Position numbers and translations under genes: made by a program | In this document: positions 24,101 to 33,922 of the stretch, in pieces | How positions within the stretch are numbered: position 1 is the first letter of the stretch | Layout: the number at the start of each line of letters is the position of its first letter | Source of the DNA: Dermanyssus gallinae | Taxonomy: Eukaryota; Arthropoda; Arachnida; Mesostigmata; Dermanyssidae | Assembly: GCA_003439945.1 (NCBI GenBank) | Contig: QVRM01005253.1 | Span: 1-64,000 of the forward strand | Length of the DNA: 64,000 nucleotides | Direction: 5' to 3' | Notes under the pieces: generated by a model | Database searches by the model: none | The model's input: the letters and a program-made list of their open reading frames with translations, nothing else | Told to the model about the DNA's origin: nothing

Positions 24101-26612
24101 GAACAAATGAACAAGTAGAACACGGTCTAGTTTGTGGTGACAGGCACAATGCAAATGTATGCAACCAGACTACGCTCACGCCCCCCAGTGTCACTTGCAG
24201 AACGGTTGCTTTCGTCGTTGGTTTTCGTTGTTGTTGTTGTTGCTGTTGTTCCAGTTGTTGTTGCTGTTGCAGTTGTTGTTGTTCCAGTTGTTGCTGTTGG
24301 AGTTGTTGTTGTTGTTGCAGCAGCAGCAGATGCCGAGTACGTTGTTATGACACTATTGTTGCTGTTGCTATTGTTGTTCGGGCTATTTTTTCCCGAGGCG
24401 GCAAACAGCGCGAGCGAAGAAATGCAAAGGTCAACGAGATGATGCACACCGATGATTACGACCACGGGAATAGTGGATGTCGGTGGTAATCACTGTTGTC
24501 ACTGGTGGTAATGTTGTTGTTGTTGTTGTCGCTGCTGTAGCTGTTGTCGTTGTTGTTGTTGTTGCTGTCGTTGTTGTTGCTGTCGTTGTTGTTGTTGTCG
24601 TTGTTGTTGCTGTTGCTGTTGCTGTTGTTGCTGTTGTTGCTATTGTTGTTGTTGTTGTAGTAGTAGTGGTGGTGGTGGTGGTGATGTCGTGACGACAGGA
24701 CGATCGATGTCCAATGAATTGGTTCACCAGCTGCCATGCAGCAACAGCGCTAGCAGCATCGACAACAGCGGTACTACAGAGCTGCAAACTAGTCAGCACA
24801 AAGCAAGCAGACCAACTACAAACCGGCGAGCGAGCGAGCGATAGATAGATAGATTGACAGAAAGACGACGTACGGTGCCGGCCGCATGTGGGGGCGCGGG
24901 CTGTCACACAATGGGGACGGGGGGGGTTTCTTGTCAAAGTGCGTTCCTTTCTGTCCCGTAAGCTCCCCACTCAATGCGATGCCGCCGCCGCCGCCCATGG
25001 CAAGGATTTGCTCATAATCGATTTCGTTCATTCACGCCTGTTACGACAGTATGATGCATCTATGCTGATGATGATGATGGCGATGATGGTAATGATGGTG
25101 ATCTTGATGGCGGGCCAAAATTTTGACGACGACGACGCCGACTGCTTAACGAATGCCGATCCAATGACAGGCTCCAGCTGTCGGGATGCTCTAGCCGTTT
25201 CTCTGTCTGTCTGCCAATCTGTCTGGTTCTCTTTACCCCCCCCCCCTCTCTATCTCTCCTCTCTCCCTCCCTTACTTCCTTCCACGTCCCTGTAACGTGT
25301 TGTACCGGTTGCCGAACTTGTGCCTAACGTGTACTATGTACGATGCACAGTGTAGGGCAAAGCAAGACAGTGCAAAACAGCAAACGCACTGAAATACTGT
25401 GCGAAATTTCATCACAATCAGCAGACAACCAAACGATTGGTAATCATGCACAGCTAGATGTAGTTTGCGAAATATATATATATATATAGTTATTATATAT
25501 ATATATATATATATATATGTTTGCCCATAGATCCACTTAAACCTTTAGCTAACATTCCTTGTTCGCCACCTCTGATATATCTGTAGTATTATATAGAAAA
25601 TATTGTGATGTTTTTTAATAATTTACAATACGTGTGCTCGCCTTCTATATATATATATATATATATATAGACAGGGAGCAACATTAATGAGCAAAGTTTG
25701 TTTTTCAATAAATGAGCAAATGTTCTCGTCCCGCATGTTCCGAAAGCACGTACAACGGCAATAAATACAATGCCAGGTCGAGCCACGTAGCGCGGTCAAA
25801 CATCTTACCTAACCAACATGGATGGGGACATAGACGAGCATCCGCATCCGCGGTGCTAGGCACAATGGGCGAGGAGGGAAACAACAATCCAACGGGATAA
25901 TAGTTCCGCTCTGCCATTTTGGGTGGGGAAAAATTTCCATGCCGGTTCGCCAATCAGCCAGATTCGAACGATTGATACAAGATGAATTAGCGGCGATCGA
26001 TAAGTAATTGATCAATGATGCTCAGCTAGTCGGAAGGTCGTTGGACCATCGTTAATCTGATACCGCGCGCCGTACCACGTTACGCCACGCTCGCAAAGCA
26101 AGCACGTACAGACCTAGAAGGGGGCAATTCACTGATATCGACAAGCATCCGTAATCTCAATTTATATTCGAGTCCGGAGAAAAAAACAGGAAATACGAGT
26201 TTAATGAAGCGGATCGAATCAATCGTCCTGAACTCCAACACGAAGGCGACGTCAACGAGTATTCGTACGAAAAAAAGGTTATTTCTTTTCTCTTTGGCGA
26301 AGGCCTATGCAGAAGGAGAATGTTCACATGGTGAACATTCTTCGCTGACGTTCTAAATTTACTAACTATCCAAGAAGTATGCTAGCTTGCAAAAAAGGCT
26401 ATTTTAAACGAGTGCATTGGCCTTCAAATGAAGTTTATTTTTAGTTAATTTTAACTATGACCACAATTAATTTTCCTTCACAAAGCCATTCAAGTAAGAA
26501 ATCCAGTCATTTTAAAATATGGTGTTAAGAACGGTGCAACCTTTGAAAAACAAAGAGAACTCGCTTGCTTACAATAGGTGAATAGTGAGAACACCGGGAC
26601 TTCCAATGTCTA

Positions 26613-26709
<97 letters not shown>

Positions 26710-27270
26710 CTTAAGAATACTACGATACTATAAACATGAACAATTGCCACTGAAGATTAGTTCAAGTTGCTGGCAACTATTTTCTCTAAAAGTGTAGTCG
26801 CTAGCTATGTTACAAATACTTTATAAATAAAGGTGCCCTATATTGTACGTGTTATTAGAACTGTTGTCAAAACACTACTTTTGAAAACAAACCCTGTCGG
26901 TAGCATGGTCTCTTAATTTAAATTTTAAAAACAAACTGTCCAGGTGCTGGGCCAGGCGAATACGGAAGTGGTCATAATGAACACAGTAACATGTTTTCAT
27001 CCAAGATCGCTAATCGTTGCTTCTTAGTGGAATCCGTTACGCGGATCTCCGACTCGACTGAATCTTACACAACGCAAACACGACAAAACTCACGTAAGCA
27101 AAACATGGTTTGGTCTGCGTAGAGATAGATCTATTGCTAACTACTTCCGTTGATGGCGTATGCGACAGTAACACAGAGAGCACAGTCCTACACTTTGGTC
27201 GTACAGTGCAACCTGTACGATCAAAGTTTTAGGTCTGTAGCATATATATATTTATATATATATATAAATT

Positions 27271-27312
<42 letters not shown>

Positions 27313-27402
27313 GTATATATAGATATATATATTTATATATAATATATATATTATATATATATATTATATATATGTATATATATAGATATCTAATATTATA
27401 TC

Positions 27403-27453
<51 letters not shown>

Positions 27454-27553
27454 GTATTATATATATATATATATATTATGTATATATAAATATATATATA
27501 TATATATTGCAATTAGGGTCGACAATACCTAATGTCATTAGGTAAGACATTAG

Positions 27554-27602
<49 letters not shown>

Positions 27603-28489
27603 CAATAAATTTGAACACTATATAGCTAAAAATGCATATATATATATATATATATATAAATATAAAGTGTCACAAATAAAAGATGGGTTAAACAGATGCA
27701 GCTGGTAAAGACGGCACTAAAGATGAAAACGAAGTGGGATCGCAGAGTAGAATTTGCAGCTAGGGAGATTGGGTACAATAGTCAGCAATGGGCCAGAGCG
27801 GGAATATCGGAGAAGATGGTGAAATCGAGGGTGAACAAGTCATATACAGGCAAATGGAAATTGGCGATGGGTTCCAGATCGAGTTTGGCAAGTATATATG
27901 GAAAGGAAAAGACGGAAAGGGGCGGGGTAGAATGGGTATACGATAATTCAAAAGCGAGCGGGCTATTGGCAGATGCCAGGGCAGGGATGTTGGATACAAG
28001 GATACAAATAGCTAAATATATGGAGGGACAAAGTACAGAATGTCGAGCATGTGGACTAGGGAATGAGTCAATTGAGCATATTGTTAAAGAATGTACAGCC
28101 CTAGGGGGAAGCAGAGATATAGAGCTGTCGGATGCCCTAGCTCTAGGACCAAACGTTAGAAAGGACCTGGTCGATATTACAAAGAAGAGGCTGTCCCAAT
28201 GGAAAGCAAATACTCAGTAGGTATGGAAGTGTACATTGATTATTCAGATGCATAGGTAACATATATGCTGCCGCTCTAAGCGCCCCTGATAAAAAAGGGT
28301 GACATGTGTATTTAGGTATGCATGCCAAGCGAATAATAAATCAATCAATCAATCAATATATGAAGAAATGAAGCACTACGTACCAGGAATGCGGTCGCCC
28401 TGGAAAAGCACACTTCGGTGGTATTCTTCGGCGAGCGAGGTAGTGTCGCCATCGTCCGAACGCGGAGTCCACTGTCCACTGGACTCCAT
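13323..28489 (-). CDS. SLC15A4: SLC15A4-like proton-coupled peptide/histidine transporter (10 coding exons)
   Basis: Complete multi-exon gene of the POT/PTR2 family, closest by pattern to SLC15A4 (PHT1), which exports histidine and di/tripeptides from lysosomes. Exons on the minus strand: 28489-28384, 20638-20540, 19397-19246, 18329-17931, 17202-16957, 16537-16325, 15677-15606, 14764-14540, 14091-13914, 13528-13323. All introns are GT-AG. The exons sum to 1896 nt, 631 residues plus stop, with matching phases at every junction. Landmarks: AERVAFYGLAG (TM1), GYLGDAFGRF, GIKANIVPFGAEQV, RYFTIYYWVVNMAAF (PTR2 signature region), PYWILYFQMQTSF (TM7), AWLTLFNV, WQIPAYSFVGLSEILASIS, GLFYLSTGIGCFAGS. 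The length is slightly above the roughly 570-580 residues of vertebrate SLC15A4, partly from a Pro/Thr-rich luminal loop. The start ATG has A at -3 and G at +4. No clear AATAAA was found close downstream of the stop. Confidence 0.92.
13914..14091 (-). CDS. SLC15A4: SLC15A4-like coding exon 9 (TM10)
   Basis: 59 codons plus one base. Contains WVFWQIPAYSFVGLSEILAS and AYSHAPVSMQGVVMGLFYLST. The WQ(I/V)PxYxxxGxSEIxAS pattern is conserved across POT transporters. Acceptor CGCAG, donor GTGCGC. Confidence 0.95.
14226..14430 (-). mobile_element. LINE-C 5'-truncated copy in SLC15A4 intron 8
   Basis: Read on the minus strand it matches the last 200 bp of the element at 27660-28352: the same CTGGTCGATATTACAAAGAA, GCGCCCCTGAT and AATAAATCAATCAA blocks, with about 15 percent differences by eye. 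Its (TCAA)n tail points toward 14226. It lies in the same transcriptional sense as the host gene and is bordered at 14431-14446 by a short (TA)n. Confidence 0.85.
14540..14764 (-). CDS. SLC15A4: SLC15A4-like coding exon 8 (TM8-TM9)
   Basis: 75 codons in the preferred model, starting IPTAWLTLFNVVFVILFVPIF and ending NANQTIVQ before donor GTAGGT. The start matches the LPAAWLTMF block of vertebrate homologues, which favours the acceptor at 14766-14765. An alternative start at 14754 is in phase with the alternative exon 7 donor. Confidence 0.9.
15606..15677 (-). CDS. SLC15A4: SLC15A4-like coding exon 7 (short loop exon)
   Basis: Encodes EQGLHMRLLPWSMF ... DSHEEFT; the LHMRL block equals the LHLRI block after TM7 in vertebrate SLC15A4. 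The acceptor TTTAG is clear. The donor is uncertain: ending after the Thr codon at 15606 uses a weak GTTGGT site, while ending at 15602 uses a better GTAAAT site but needs an acceptor 10 bases further into exon 8. Confidence 0.8.
16325..16537 (-). CDS. SLC15A4: SLC15A4-like coding exon 6 (cytosolic loop and TM7)
   Basis: 71 codons, phase 0. A Gly/Arg-rich segment (VLGGRGGAAGRQW), then ELVEDVKQLKFVVGVFALL and PYWILYFQMQTSFQ, the hallmark TM7 of the family, ending at donor GTGAGC. Confidence 0.94.
16957..17202 (-). CDS. SLC15A4: SLC15A4-like coding exon 5 (TM5-TM6)
   Basis: 82 codons, phase 0 at both ends, acceptor GCAG, donor GTAAGC. Starts VKQENRSAVRRYF and continues through YYWVVNMAAFLSI to SYIQQ and a hydrophobic TM6. 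This is the PTR2 family signature region. The usual IN-x-G is VNMA here. Confidence 0.94.
17384..17473. repeat. (TA)45 microsatellite in SLC15A4 intron 4
   Basis: About 90 bp of uninterrupted TA, some 180 bp upstream of exon 5 in the direction of transcription. Confidence 0.97.
17931..18329 (-). CDS. SLC15A4: SLC15A4-like coding exon 4 (TM3, luminal loop, TM4)
   Basis: 133 codons, phase 0 to 0. Contains TM3 (LLVYILGLVAFVTIA), a long polar loop with a Pro/Thr block (APPPPTTTP) and potential N-glycosylation sites NGS and NST, then TM4 (IYGLLVIIGLASSGIKANI) and PFGAEQ before donor GTGTGT. Confidence 0.92.
18460..18655 (-). pseudogene. LINE-D zinc-finger fragment in SLC15A4 intron 3
   Basis: A 61-codon minus-strand frame contains KCARCLGHCDRYHAAACPAV, a C-x2-C-x7-H-x3-C pattern. 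The same spacing and flanks occur in the 61.2-kb element (TCRFCLQRCAKYHAVECTAL). This is the C-terminal Cys-His module of a LINE ORF2. Confidence 0.6.
19141..19190. repeat. (TA)25 microsatellite in intron 3
   Basis: 50 bp of pure TA, ending 55 bp before the exon 3 donor as read on the plus strand. Confidence 0.97.
19246..19397 (-). CDS. SLC15A4: SLC15A4-like coding exon 3 (TM2 region)
   Basis: Acceptor CAG, donor GTAATA, phase 1 to 0. Encodes NLYLFLNHHPLAW, then TM2 and GYLGDAFGRFKIIL, which matches the GGWLAD-type loop conserved in POT transporters. Confidence 0.93.
20540..20638 (-). CDS. SLC15A4: SLC15A4-like coding exon 2 (TM1)
   Basis: Acceptor CAG, donor GTAAAGT. Encodes a basic segment RLRRKRALACATIL followed by TM1 with AERVAFYGLAG. 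In POT proteins this is the ExxER motif. Here the first Glu position is Val (VFAER), while the second Glu and the Arg are kept. Confidence 0.93.
24227..24329. repeat. (GTT/GCT)n imperfect triplet array
   Basis: About 100 bp of TTG/CTG-type triplets on the plus strand (CAA/CAG on the transcribed minus strand), in intron 1. Confidence 0.9.
24512..24682. repeat. (GTT/GCT/GTC)n imperfect triplet array
   Basis: About 170 bp, same strand orientation as the array at 24.2 kb, ending in GGT repeats. The poly-Val, poly-Asn or poly-Thr frames it opens are artefacts of the repeat. Confidence 0.9.
26615..26705. repeat. (TA)45 microsatellite in intron 1
   Basis: About 91 bp, uninterrupted. Confidence 0.97.
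27241..27508. repeat. Compound TA/TTTA/GTA low-complexity block
   Basis: Nearly 270 bp made almost only of A and T, with (TA)n interrupted by TTTA, GTAT and AGAT steps. It generates a spurious Ile/Tyr-rich frame. Confidence 0.95.
27557..27601. repeat. (TA)22 microsatellite
   Basis: Pure TA. Like the block ending at 27508 it is followed by TTGCAAT. Confidence 0.95.
27660..28352 (+). mobile_element. LINE-C copy, 5'-truncated, with (TCAA)n tail
   Basis: An open frame of 174 codons (27696-28220) encodes the C terminus of a non-LTR ORF2 with a Cys-rich module ECRACGLGNESIEHIVKEC (C-x2-C-x8-H-x4-C), the usual module after RT in this class. A 3' UTR of about 120 bp follows and ends in four TCAA units at 28340-28355. 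Inserted in intron 1, antisense to the host gene, starting just after a (TA)n tract. Its undamaged frame suggests a fairly recent insertion. Confidence 0.82.
28384..28489 (-). CDS. SLC15A4: SLC15A4-like coding exon 1 (N terminus)
   Basis: 35 codons plus one base. The sequence starts MESSGQWTPRSDDGD and ends GDRIP before donor GTACGT, phase 1. It is a polar cytosolic N-terminal tail with Asp/Glu-rich and Ser-rich stretches; vertebrate SLC15A4 carries its lysosome-sorting signals in the comparable tail. The phase matches exon 2 exactly, but the 7.7-kb gap means the link rests on phase, splice signal and context. A small missed exon between them is possible. Confidence 0.72.
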
Positions 28490-28860
28490 CTTCGAGACGG
28501 CACGAGGGCCGAGGGCCGAGAGTCTCGACGTCGTTGAACAAACAAACAAACAACCGCTGAGGTGAGCGACACACACATTAATTTACGTCGCTTGCATCAC
28601 ATTTGCAGCGCGCGACCAGCCACCTCGAGGCGTTGTCGGCGGCGGCGGCATACGCCACCGGTAACTTAGTTAGACGTCTGCAGCACGTCAACAAAAAGCC
28701 GTCAACGTCCACCGGACGACGTCCAAAGGACGCTCATTACACTCGGACACTTTCGCAGCTAGTGGGTCTGACAACACTAAAATAATCGCTCACGCTCACG
28801 ATCGAATAGCTCACAACGACACACAACCCGCGTTGGCGTTCTCATCCGCTAATCAGTGTT
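28490..28860 (-). promoter_or_regulatory. Likely 5' UTR/promoter region of the SLC15A4-like gene
   Basis: The sequence just upstream of the start codon is clearly richer in GC and CpG than its surroundings (GGCGGCGGCGG at 28638-28648, several CGACG/ACGTC steps) and carries no repeats. A possible acceptor CTCAG at about 28559 on the minus strand would allow a non-coding first exon. No TATA box was identified. This is an inference from position and composition. Confidence 0.4.
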
Positions 28861-30237
28861 AGGATTTAGCAGATCGATCACGAGCTCCATACGTAACAGT
28901 CTACACGGACGAGATGAAGAGGAAAAAGATGAAGAAAATGCAGAAGAAGGAGCAGAGGAAGTAGAAGCACTCGTTGATATAGAAGGATCGATGTTATTCT
29001 TTTTCTGGTTTGTGCGCATGTTCGTCCTCTCTCCGAATTTCTCTAGCACTGAAAATTCAGCAGCCAGTAGCATCCTACCACCACTGCTATGAGCGGTCAG
29101 TTCTTCCTTGTGTCGTTGATGATGAACGATGCCGTTTCTGTCGTTAGTGTAGAAGAAAAAAAAGGGAGAAAAATTGTTTCGTCACAGATTCGTTGCTGGT
29201 TTTGTGGCAGATTTTGTCGCAGCTTGACTATGTCGTGTGTTCGTCGTCGCGTCGTTCACGTATTTGTCCACCTGCGTACCGGCGCCATTTCGCGGTCCTC
29301 TAAGAAGCGTTTTGCTTTCGAACACTATTCACTGTTCAGGCGCCGCAGTCCGCCGTACTCCTCCTCATCGATTGGCAACACAGCACAGCGCATTGCGCTC
29401 TCCGCCTCGGCCGATTCACTCACCAGATGAGCGCGAATGATGAGCGTTCTCTGTTTCAGCAGCGTTCCTGCAATCAGCGATGAAAGCACACACACACACA
29501 CACAAAGACATTAGGACACAACCAGCAGAGCTAGTGATTGACCAATGGCGCCACACCATTGACCAGCAGCGCCAGTTTGGTGGAAGCTTTTTCTGCTGCA
29601 AACTATCAAACAAACGACAATATTCTAAATCGTGGTCATCTATGACTGCGTTAGCGCTACCGTCATCATTATCATTACCCACGCTCGCTAACCAGTTACC
29701 TAGTACAAATTGCAGCATAGCCACCAGGTACCACTAGCCAAGGTACCACTAATAAACTTAGTTAGTGCCCAATTAATTGGTGGTATTCGCGACTCAGCTG
29801 AACCCGCACCAGTGAGGTTCTTGTCGTTTCTGTCTTCTTGTAGGTAGTATTCGTTGTTGTTACTTGGTTATTGTTGTGGCTGGTATCGCTGCGGCGGCTG
29901 CTGCTGCTGCTGCCACCGTTGTTGTTAATCAAACTCCACTACAATATACAAGGGGAAAAGCTTTGTTGCTGTTGTGCCTGCAGTAAGATTTGTTGCTGTT
30001 GAACTAAATTGTAAAGCAGTGACAGTCTAGAGGAAAATCAATGGCACCACCAATAAATAGCACCAGCTCCACCACCAGCAGCAACAAATGCAACAACAAT
30101 AACTGCAGAGATCACTAGTAATAGTGTGTATCAGCGCAACACAGTGGGGCGCATCCTGCAAATGAGTGAGTCACCTCGAGCCAGACAGCTAGCCAAGCAG
30201 CCAGACCGATAGACCAACGCTCAGCGGGATGAAAGAT

Positions 30238-30376
30238 GTTTGTTGTCAATGTTGTTGTTGTTGTTCGCATTGTCGGCATTTCTTGTACGGTTGTTGTTGT
30301 TGTTGTTGCTGTTGTTGTTTTTGCTGCTATGATTGTTGTTGTTGTTGTTGTTGTTGCTGTTGCTGCTGTTTTTGCT
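30238..30376. repeat. (TTG)n triplet array
   Basis: About 140 bp of TTG/CTG-type triplets with one non-repeat gap, same strand as the arrays at 24.2-24.7 kb. Confidence 0.9.
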
Positions 30377-30551
30377 ACCGCCGCCTTAAGCGCGGACGCT
30401 GGACGCGACAAGACAGCAAACCGAAGCATTGGTTAGGCGAAAAAAGAAGTCTACACTTTGCTTATCAGCTTATGTTTCAATAAGTTCGGCTACATACGAA
30501 CAGTGGTTCAATCTATGTGCGCCCGTGTATGTCTGCATGTACGTATACATG

Positions 30552-30555
<4 letters not shown>

Positions 30556-30628
<73 letters not shown>
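30556..30628. repeat. (TA)36 microsatellite
   Basis: Pure TA for about 73 bp, then TATG-interrupted to 30655. Confidence 0.95.
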
Positions 30629-30634
<6 letters not shown>

Positions 30635-31804
30635 GTATATGTATGTATATATATGAGTTTTGACGGTTGTATTTAAGGATTGTAGCTGTCTCAAGGTATG
30701 CGGTTTGCTTTACACTGAACGTCGCCTACCAACCAACTGGTCAACCACGACAACAAGACAAGAACAGTCCTGCCACCATCCTGTCATCACTGCCACTACC
30801 GATAATACTGTATCTTCTCCTCTTGCATCACTATGCTGAGATAATATGCAATGGCACGTCGTCCAGCTAATTGCTACAATTATGTTGTTCATCAACGGCC
30901 GGCCAGCCAGCGTCTCCCGGCGTGATCTCCGCGCTGGGGACCTTCGGGATCGCAGTGCTGGACGGGATCGAATCGACGGCGATCTCGCGCGCACCGGTAC
31001 ATCTATATATGTATACGCTCAATATCGTCAATATCGCCAACACAATAAATCACACACCACACACAGAGGAACGGCAAACAAGACTGAGAAGGTTGGCCGG
31101 GGAGCAGACATTACCAAAATACGGTATAGGGGGAAGAGATATAGAGATTTAGAAACGGAGAAAAATAGCACAATATGAAAAAGAACACGACGAAACAATC
31201 CGTATACACACGGCTGGCCAGATACCGCCCGCCGAAACGGCGAACAAACGGTAACGAAAAAACTATCTTTCTAAATATTGCGGCTGAAGATGAAAAAAGA
31301 AGATGGAAAAGTGGAGATCGCGCGGCGAAGCGAGTGAAACGATGAAAACATTTTGTAATAGCACCACAATCGCTACAAACACTGTCTGCACTGACCGATT
31401 GATCAACGACCTACGATCGAATGAGGACGGTGCTACACCAAAGCGAAACTCCTAAGCCAATTGCTAATGTTGGGATGTGCCCACTTTTCCTTTAGGGAGA
31501 GAGAGGAAAAGCAAACAGCGAACGGAGAAACCGTACTGGAAACTGGAATTTGCAGCTGCGCTAAAAGGCGCTCCATTACAAATGGAACTTGACAACAACA
31601 AATTGACAACAACCTGAACTCTGTCGAGAATGAGTCGGTGATGACAAATCGATAAACGTGGGTTGACAAGCACGAATAAATGATTAATTGCTGACTAATT
31701 AACTGCTGACTACTTAACTGCACATCATGGAAACTTGCCACTTTTTGTTGAGCTAATCTGCCACTTGCCGATCAGACAGCACTGCACGAAATTGCATCAA
31801 AGAG

Positions 31805-31837
<33 letters not shown>

Positions 31838-32329
31838 TACAAACATATGTATACATACATATAATATGTACGTCTACATATCTATACCTCCTCACGCGTT
31901 TCAGCGACGACAACACCATCCGCGTAGCAAAAACGTCGTAGTTCGTGCGAAAAACTTCCTGATCTCACATCGAACTTTTTTTTATTCCTCTCTCAATCAC
32001 ACACTGCCAGATTATGACGCAGCGCAACGAACGATCAACGTCATGCGACGAACAATCGAACAAACTTGTTGTGTGTGGGACTCTTTATGCTGCTATGTAA
32101 CTTGTTCTATGTTTTTGTTTCTTTTTTGTTTGTTGACAACTACTCACTGCTCAGTTGTTAACGTTCGATTTTAGCTGAAGGTCTTAGCGGAACGTCGGCT
32201 CGCTCGGCGGATGACAGGAGAGGGCTACGGAGGTGTCTCTCTCTCTCAGCGGTGAGCGTGCGCCAAATTTGAACTGCTACATACAGGGCGATCAGCCGCG
32301 CGAGTTCCGCGTCGTTTTCGAGTTTCTCA

Positions 32330-32331
<2 letters not shown>

Positions 32332-32409
<78 letters not shown>
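32332..32409. repeat. (TA)n microsatellite adjoining the fold-back element
   Basis: About 78 bp of TA with one C at 32365. The fold-back element begins directly at its right edge, consistent with a TA target site. Confidence 0.95.
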
Positions 32410-32410
<1 letters not shown>

Positions 32411-32412
<2 letters not shown>

Positions 32413-33417
32413 CAGGGTGTTTCAGGAATATTTGAAGCACTATATATGGAATTGTAGAACTCGTTAAAGCAGATGTTTTTTTCAATGGAACATGGTCTCT
32501 GAGAAGTCTTGTTTCGGAGTGAGAGTGAAATTACTACAATTTGTGACACTGGTGTTTGTGCCCGACATAGGAGCATAAAATGTGCTGTTGCGATACAACC
32601 AGTCTTCCTAGACAGAAACTAAGCACACCTTCGTGTTCGTGATAAAATTCTCATCTGAAGAATATACAAGGACGGTCCGAAGACGCGAAATGGTCGCTTA
32701 GAAGAGAATTCGCCAAAATTGAAGTTTTTTTATTAGCGTTCACGCCAAATACTTCAGAATCATAGCCCTACAACCACTCACAGCGCTCAGAACGGACATA
32801 TTCAGCCAATGCGCAATTCATGGCGATTATTTTGGTACCAAACATATGTCAATGCGAGCTGTGGTTGCGAAGTAATTACGATTTTTCGGAGGGCATGTCT
32901 AGATTAAGTGCATGCAAAATGACGCGCTGCGGCTGTCGCGCGACACGTCGGCGGTAGTGAACGTCGCCACACAGTCATTTCACATGCACTTAATCTGGAC
33001 ATGCCCTCCGAAAAATCGTAATTACTCCGCAACCACAGCTCGCATTGACACATGTTTGGTACCAAAATGATCGCCATGAATGCGCATTGGCTGAATATGT
33101 CCGTTTTGAGCGCTGTGAGTGGTTGTAGGGCTATGATTCTGAAGTATTTGGCGTGAACGCTAATAAAGAACTTTATTTTTGGCGAATTCTCTTCTAAGCG
33201 ACCATGTCGCGTCTTCTGGCCGGCCTTGGTTGTCTCGCAACAGCACATTTTGTGCTCTTATGTCGGGCAAAAACACCAGTATCACAAATTGTAGTAATTT
33301 CACTCTCACTCCGAAACAAGACTTCTCAGAGACCATGTTCCATTGGAAAAAACATTTGTTTTAACGAGCTCTACAATTCCACATATTGCGCTTCAAATAT
33401 TCCTGCAACACCCTGTA
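32411..33417. mobile_element. Fold-back DNA element (mariner/Tc1-type non-autonomous), 1.0 kb
   Basis: The two halves are inverted copies. The left end TACAGGGTGTTTCAGGAATA reappears inverted at the right end (TATTCCTGCAACACCCTGTA at 33398-33417). Similarity continues inward for nearly the whole length: the left arm reaches about 32922 and the right arm starts about 32966, with a GC-rich centre between. One indel of roughly 60 bp distinguishes the arms (extra left-arm sequence around 32600-32690). Both ends read TA then CAGGG, so the element is flanked by TA, the target duplication of the Tc1/mariner superfamily. No transposase is encoded; frames across it are not coding-like. Confidence 0.85.
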
Positions 33418-33862
33418 TATGTGCACATGATTTATTTACACACCAGATAGGGTAAAATACGATAGTATGGTCAATATCACTACACCCACGTAATGATATT
33501 AATATAAAAAATCGCTCATAGCCAGCTGTGTAAGCAAGGAGATTGCGTTGCACTCACTGCCATGATATCTTACACGCATACCATAACAATATGTACAAAC
33601 ACATGTGTCACAGGGTCTATGGCAAGCGTCTTTCTGACATAGAAGGAGGTGTAAACCGTGCACAGCATATCGGGTGGTTATGTGCCTGTTTGTTCTGGCC
33701 GTGCCCTTCCATTTTGACCTAACCATTGCAGCTGTCATATACAAATGTGGGTCGATCTCTGCCGTTTTCTCTTTATATCGCCCTATGAACTCGCTGAATG
33801 CGGGGTGTCTGGGAGCACAAACTTTTTTTTTAGCTGTTAACGAATAGTGGAGCATCGCACAG

Positions 33863-33865
<3 letters not shown>

Positions 33866-33917
<52 letters not shown>
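33866..33917. repeat. (TA)26 microsatellite
   Basis: Pure TA, 52 bp. Confidence 0.95.

Positions 33918-33922
<5 letters not shown>

Larger units (their letters stand above)
20639..28383 (-). other. SLC15A4-like intron 1 (7.7 kb)
   Basis: Bounded by donor GTACGT at 28383 and acceptor CAG ending at 20639. It holds (TA)n tracts at 20880-20921, 21026-21061, 21091-21116, 25472-25518, 26615-26705, 27241-27508 and 27557-27601, TTG/GTT triplet arrays at 24.2-24.7 kb, and a LINE-C copy at its 5' end. Perfect short inverted repeats lie at 23901-23929 and 26318-26340. No convincing additional exon was found; open frames at 23.2-25.3 kb are low-complexity. Confidence 0.7.
28861..32330. other. No confident gene; low-complexity and a GC-rich patch
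   Basis: Holds (CA)n at about 29488-29505, TTG arrays at 29.9 and 30.24-30.38 kb, (TA)n at 30556-30628 and 31808-31834. A 120-bp GC- and CpG-rich patch at 30892-31005 is open on both strands and could be a non-coding or coding exon of the upstream transporter gene or of another gene. I recognise no protein motif there. Confidence 0.45.

Noticed and set aside
24127..24970. Long open frames rich in Val, Thr, Asn or Gln on both strands
   Set aside because: They are produced by the TTG/GTT triplet arrays, extend in several frames at once and have no motif.
26020..26105. tRNA-like or SINE head on the minus strand (GTGGCGTAACGTGGTA with GGTCCAACGACC)
   Set aside because: The A-box is plausible, but the B-box is imperfect and I could not fold a cloverleaf or find a second copy in the window.
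26585..27545. Ile/Tyr-rich proteins (YIYIYI)
   Set aside because: Translation of (TA)n. The same artefact recurs at every TA array in the window.
27241..27601. Possible centromere, origin or matrix-attachment region
   Set aside because: AT richness alone is no evidence; there is no higher-order array.
32904..33248. 114-codon minus frame across the fold-back centre
   Set aside because: Lies in the inverted arms, is not shared as a protein between both arms, and has no transposase motif.
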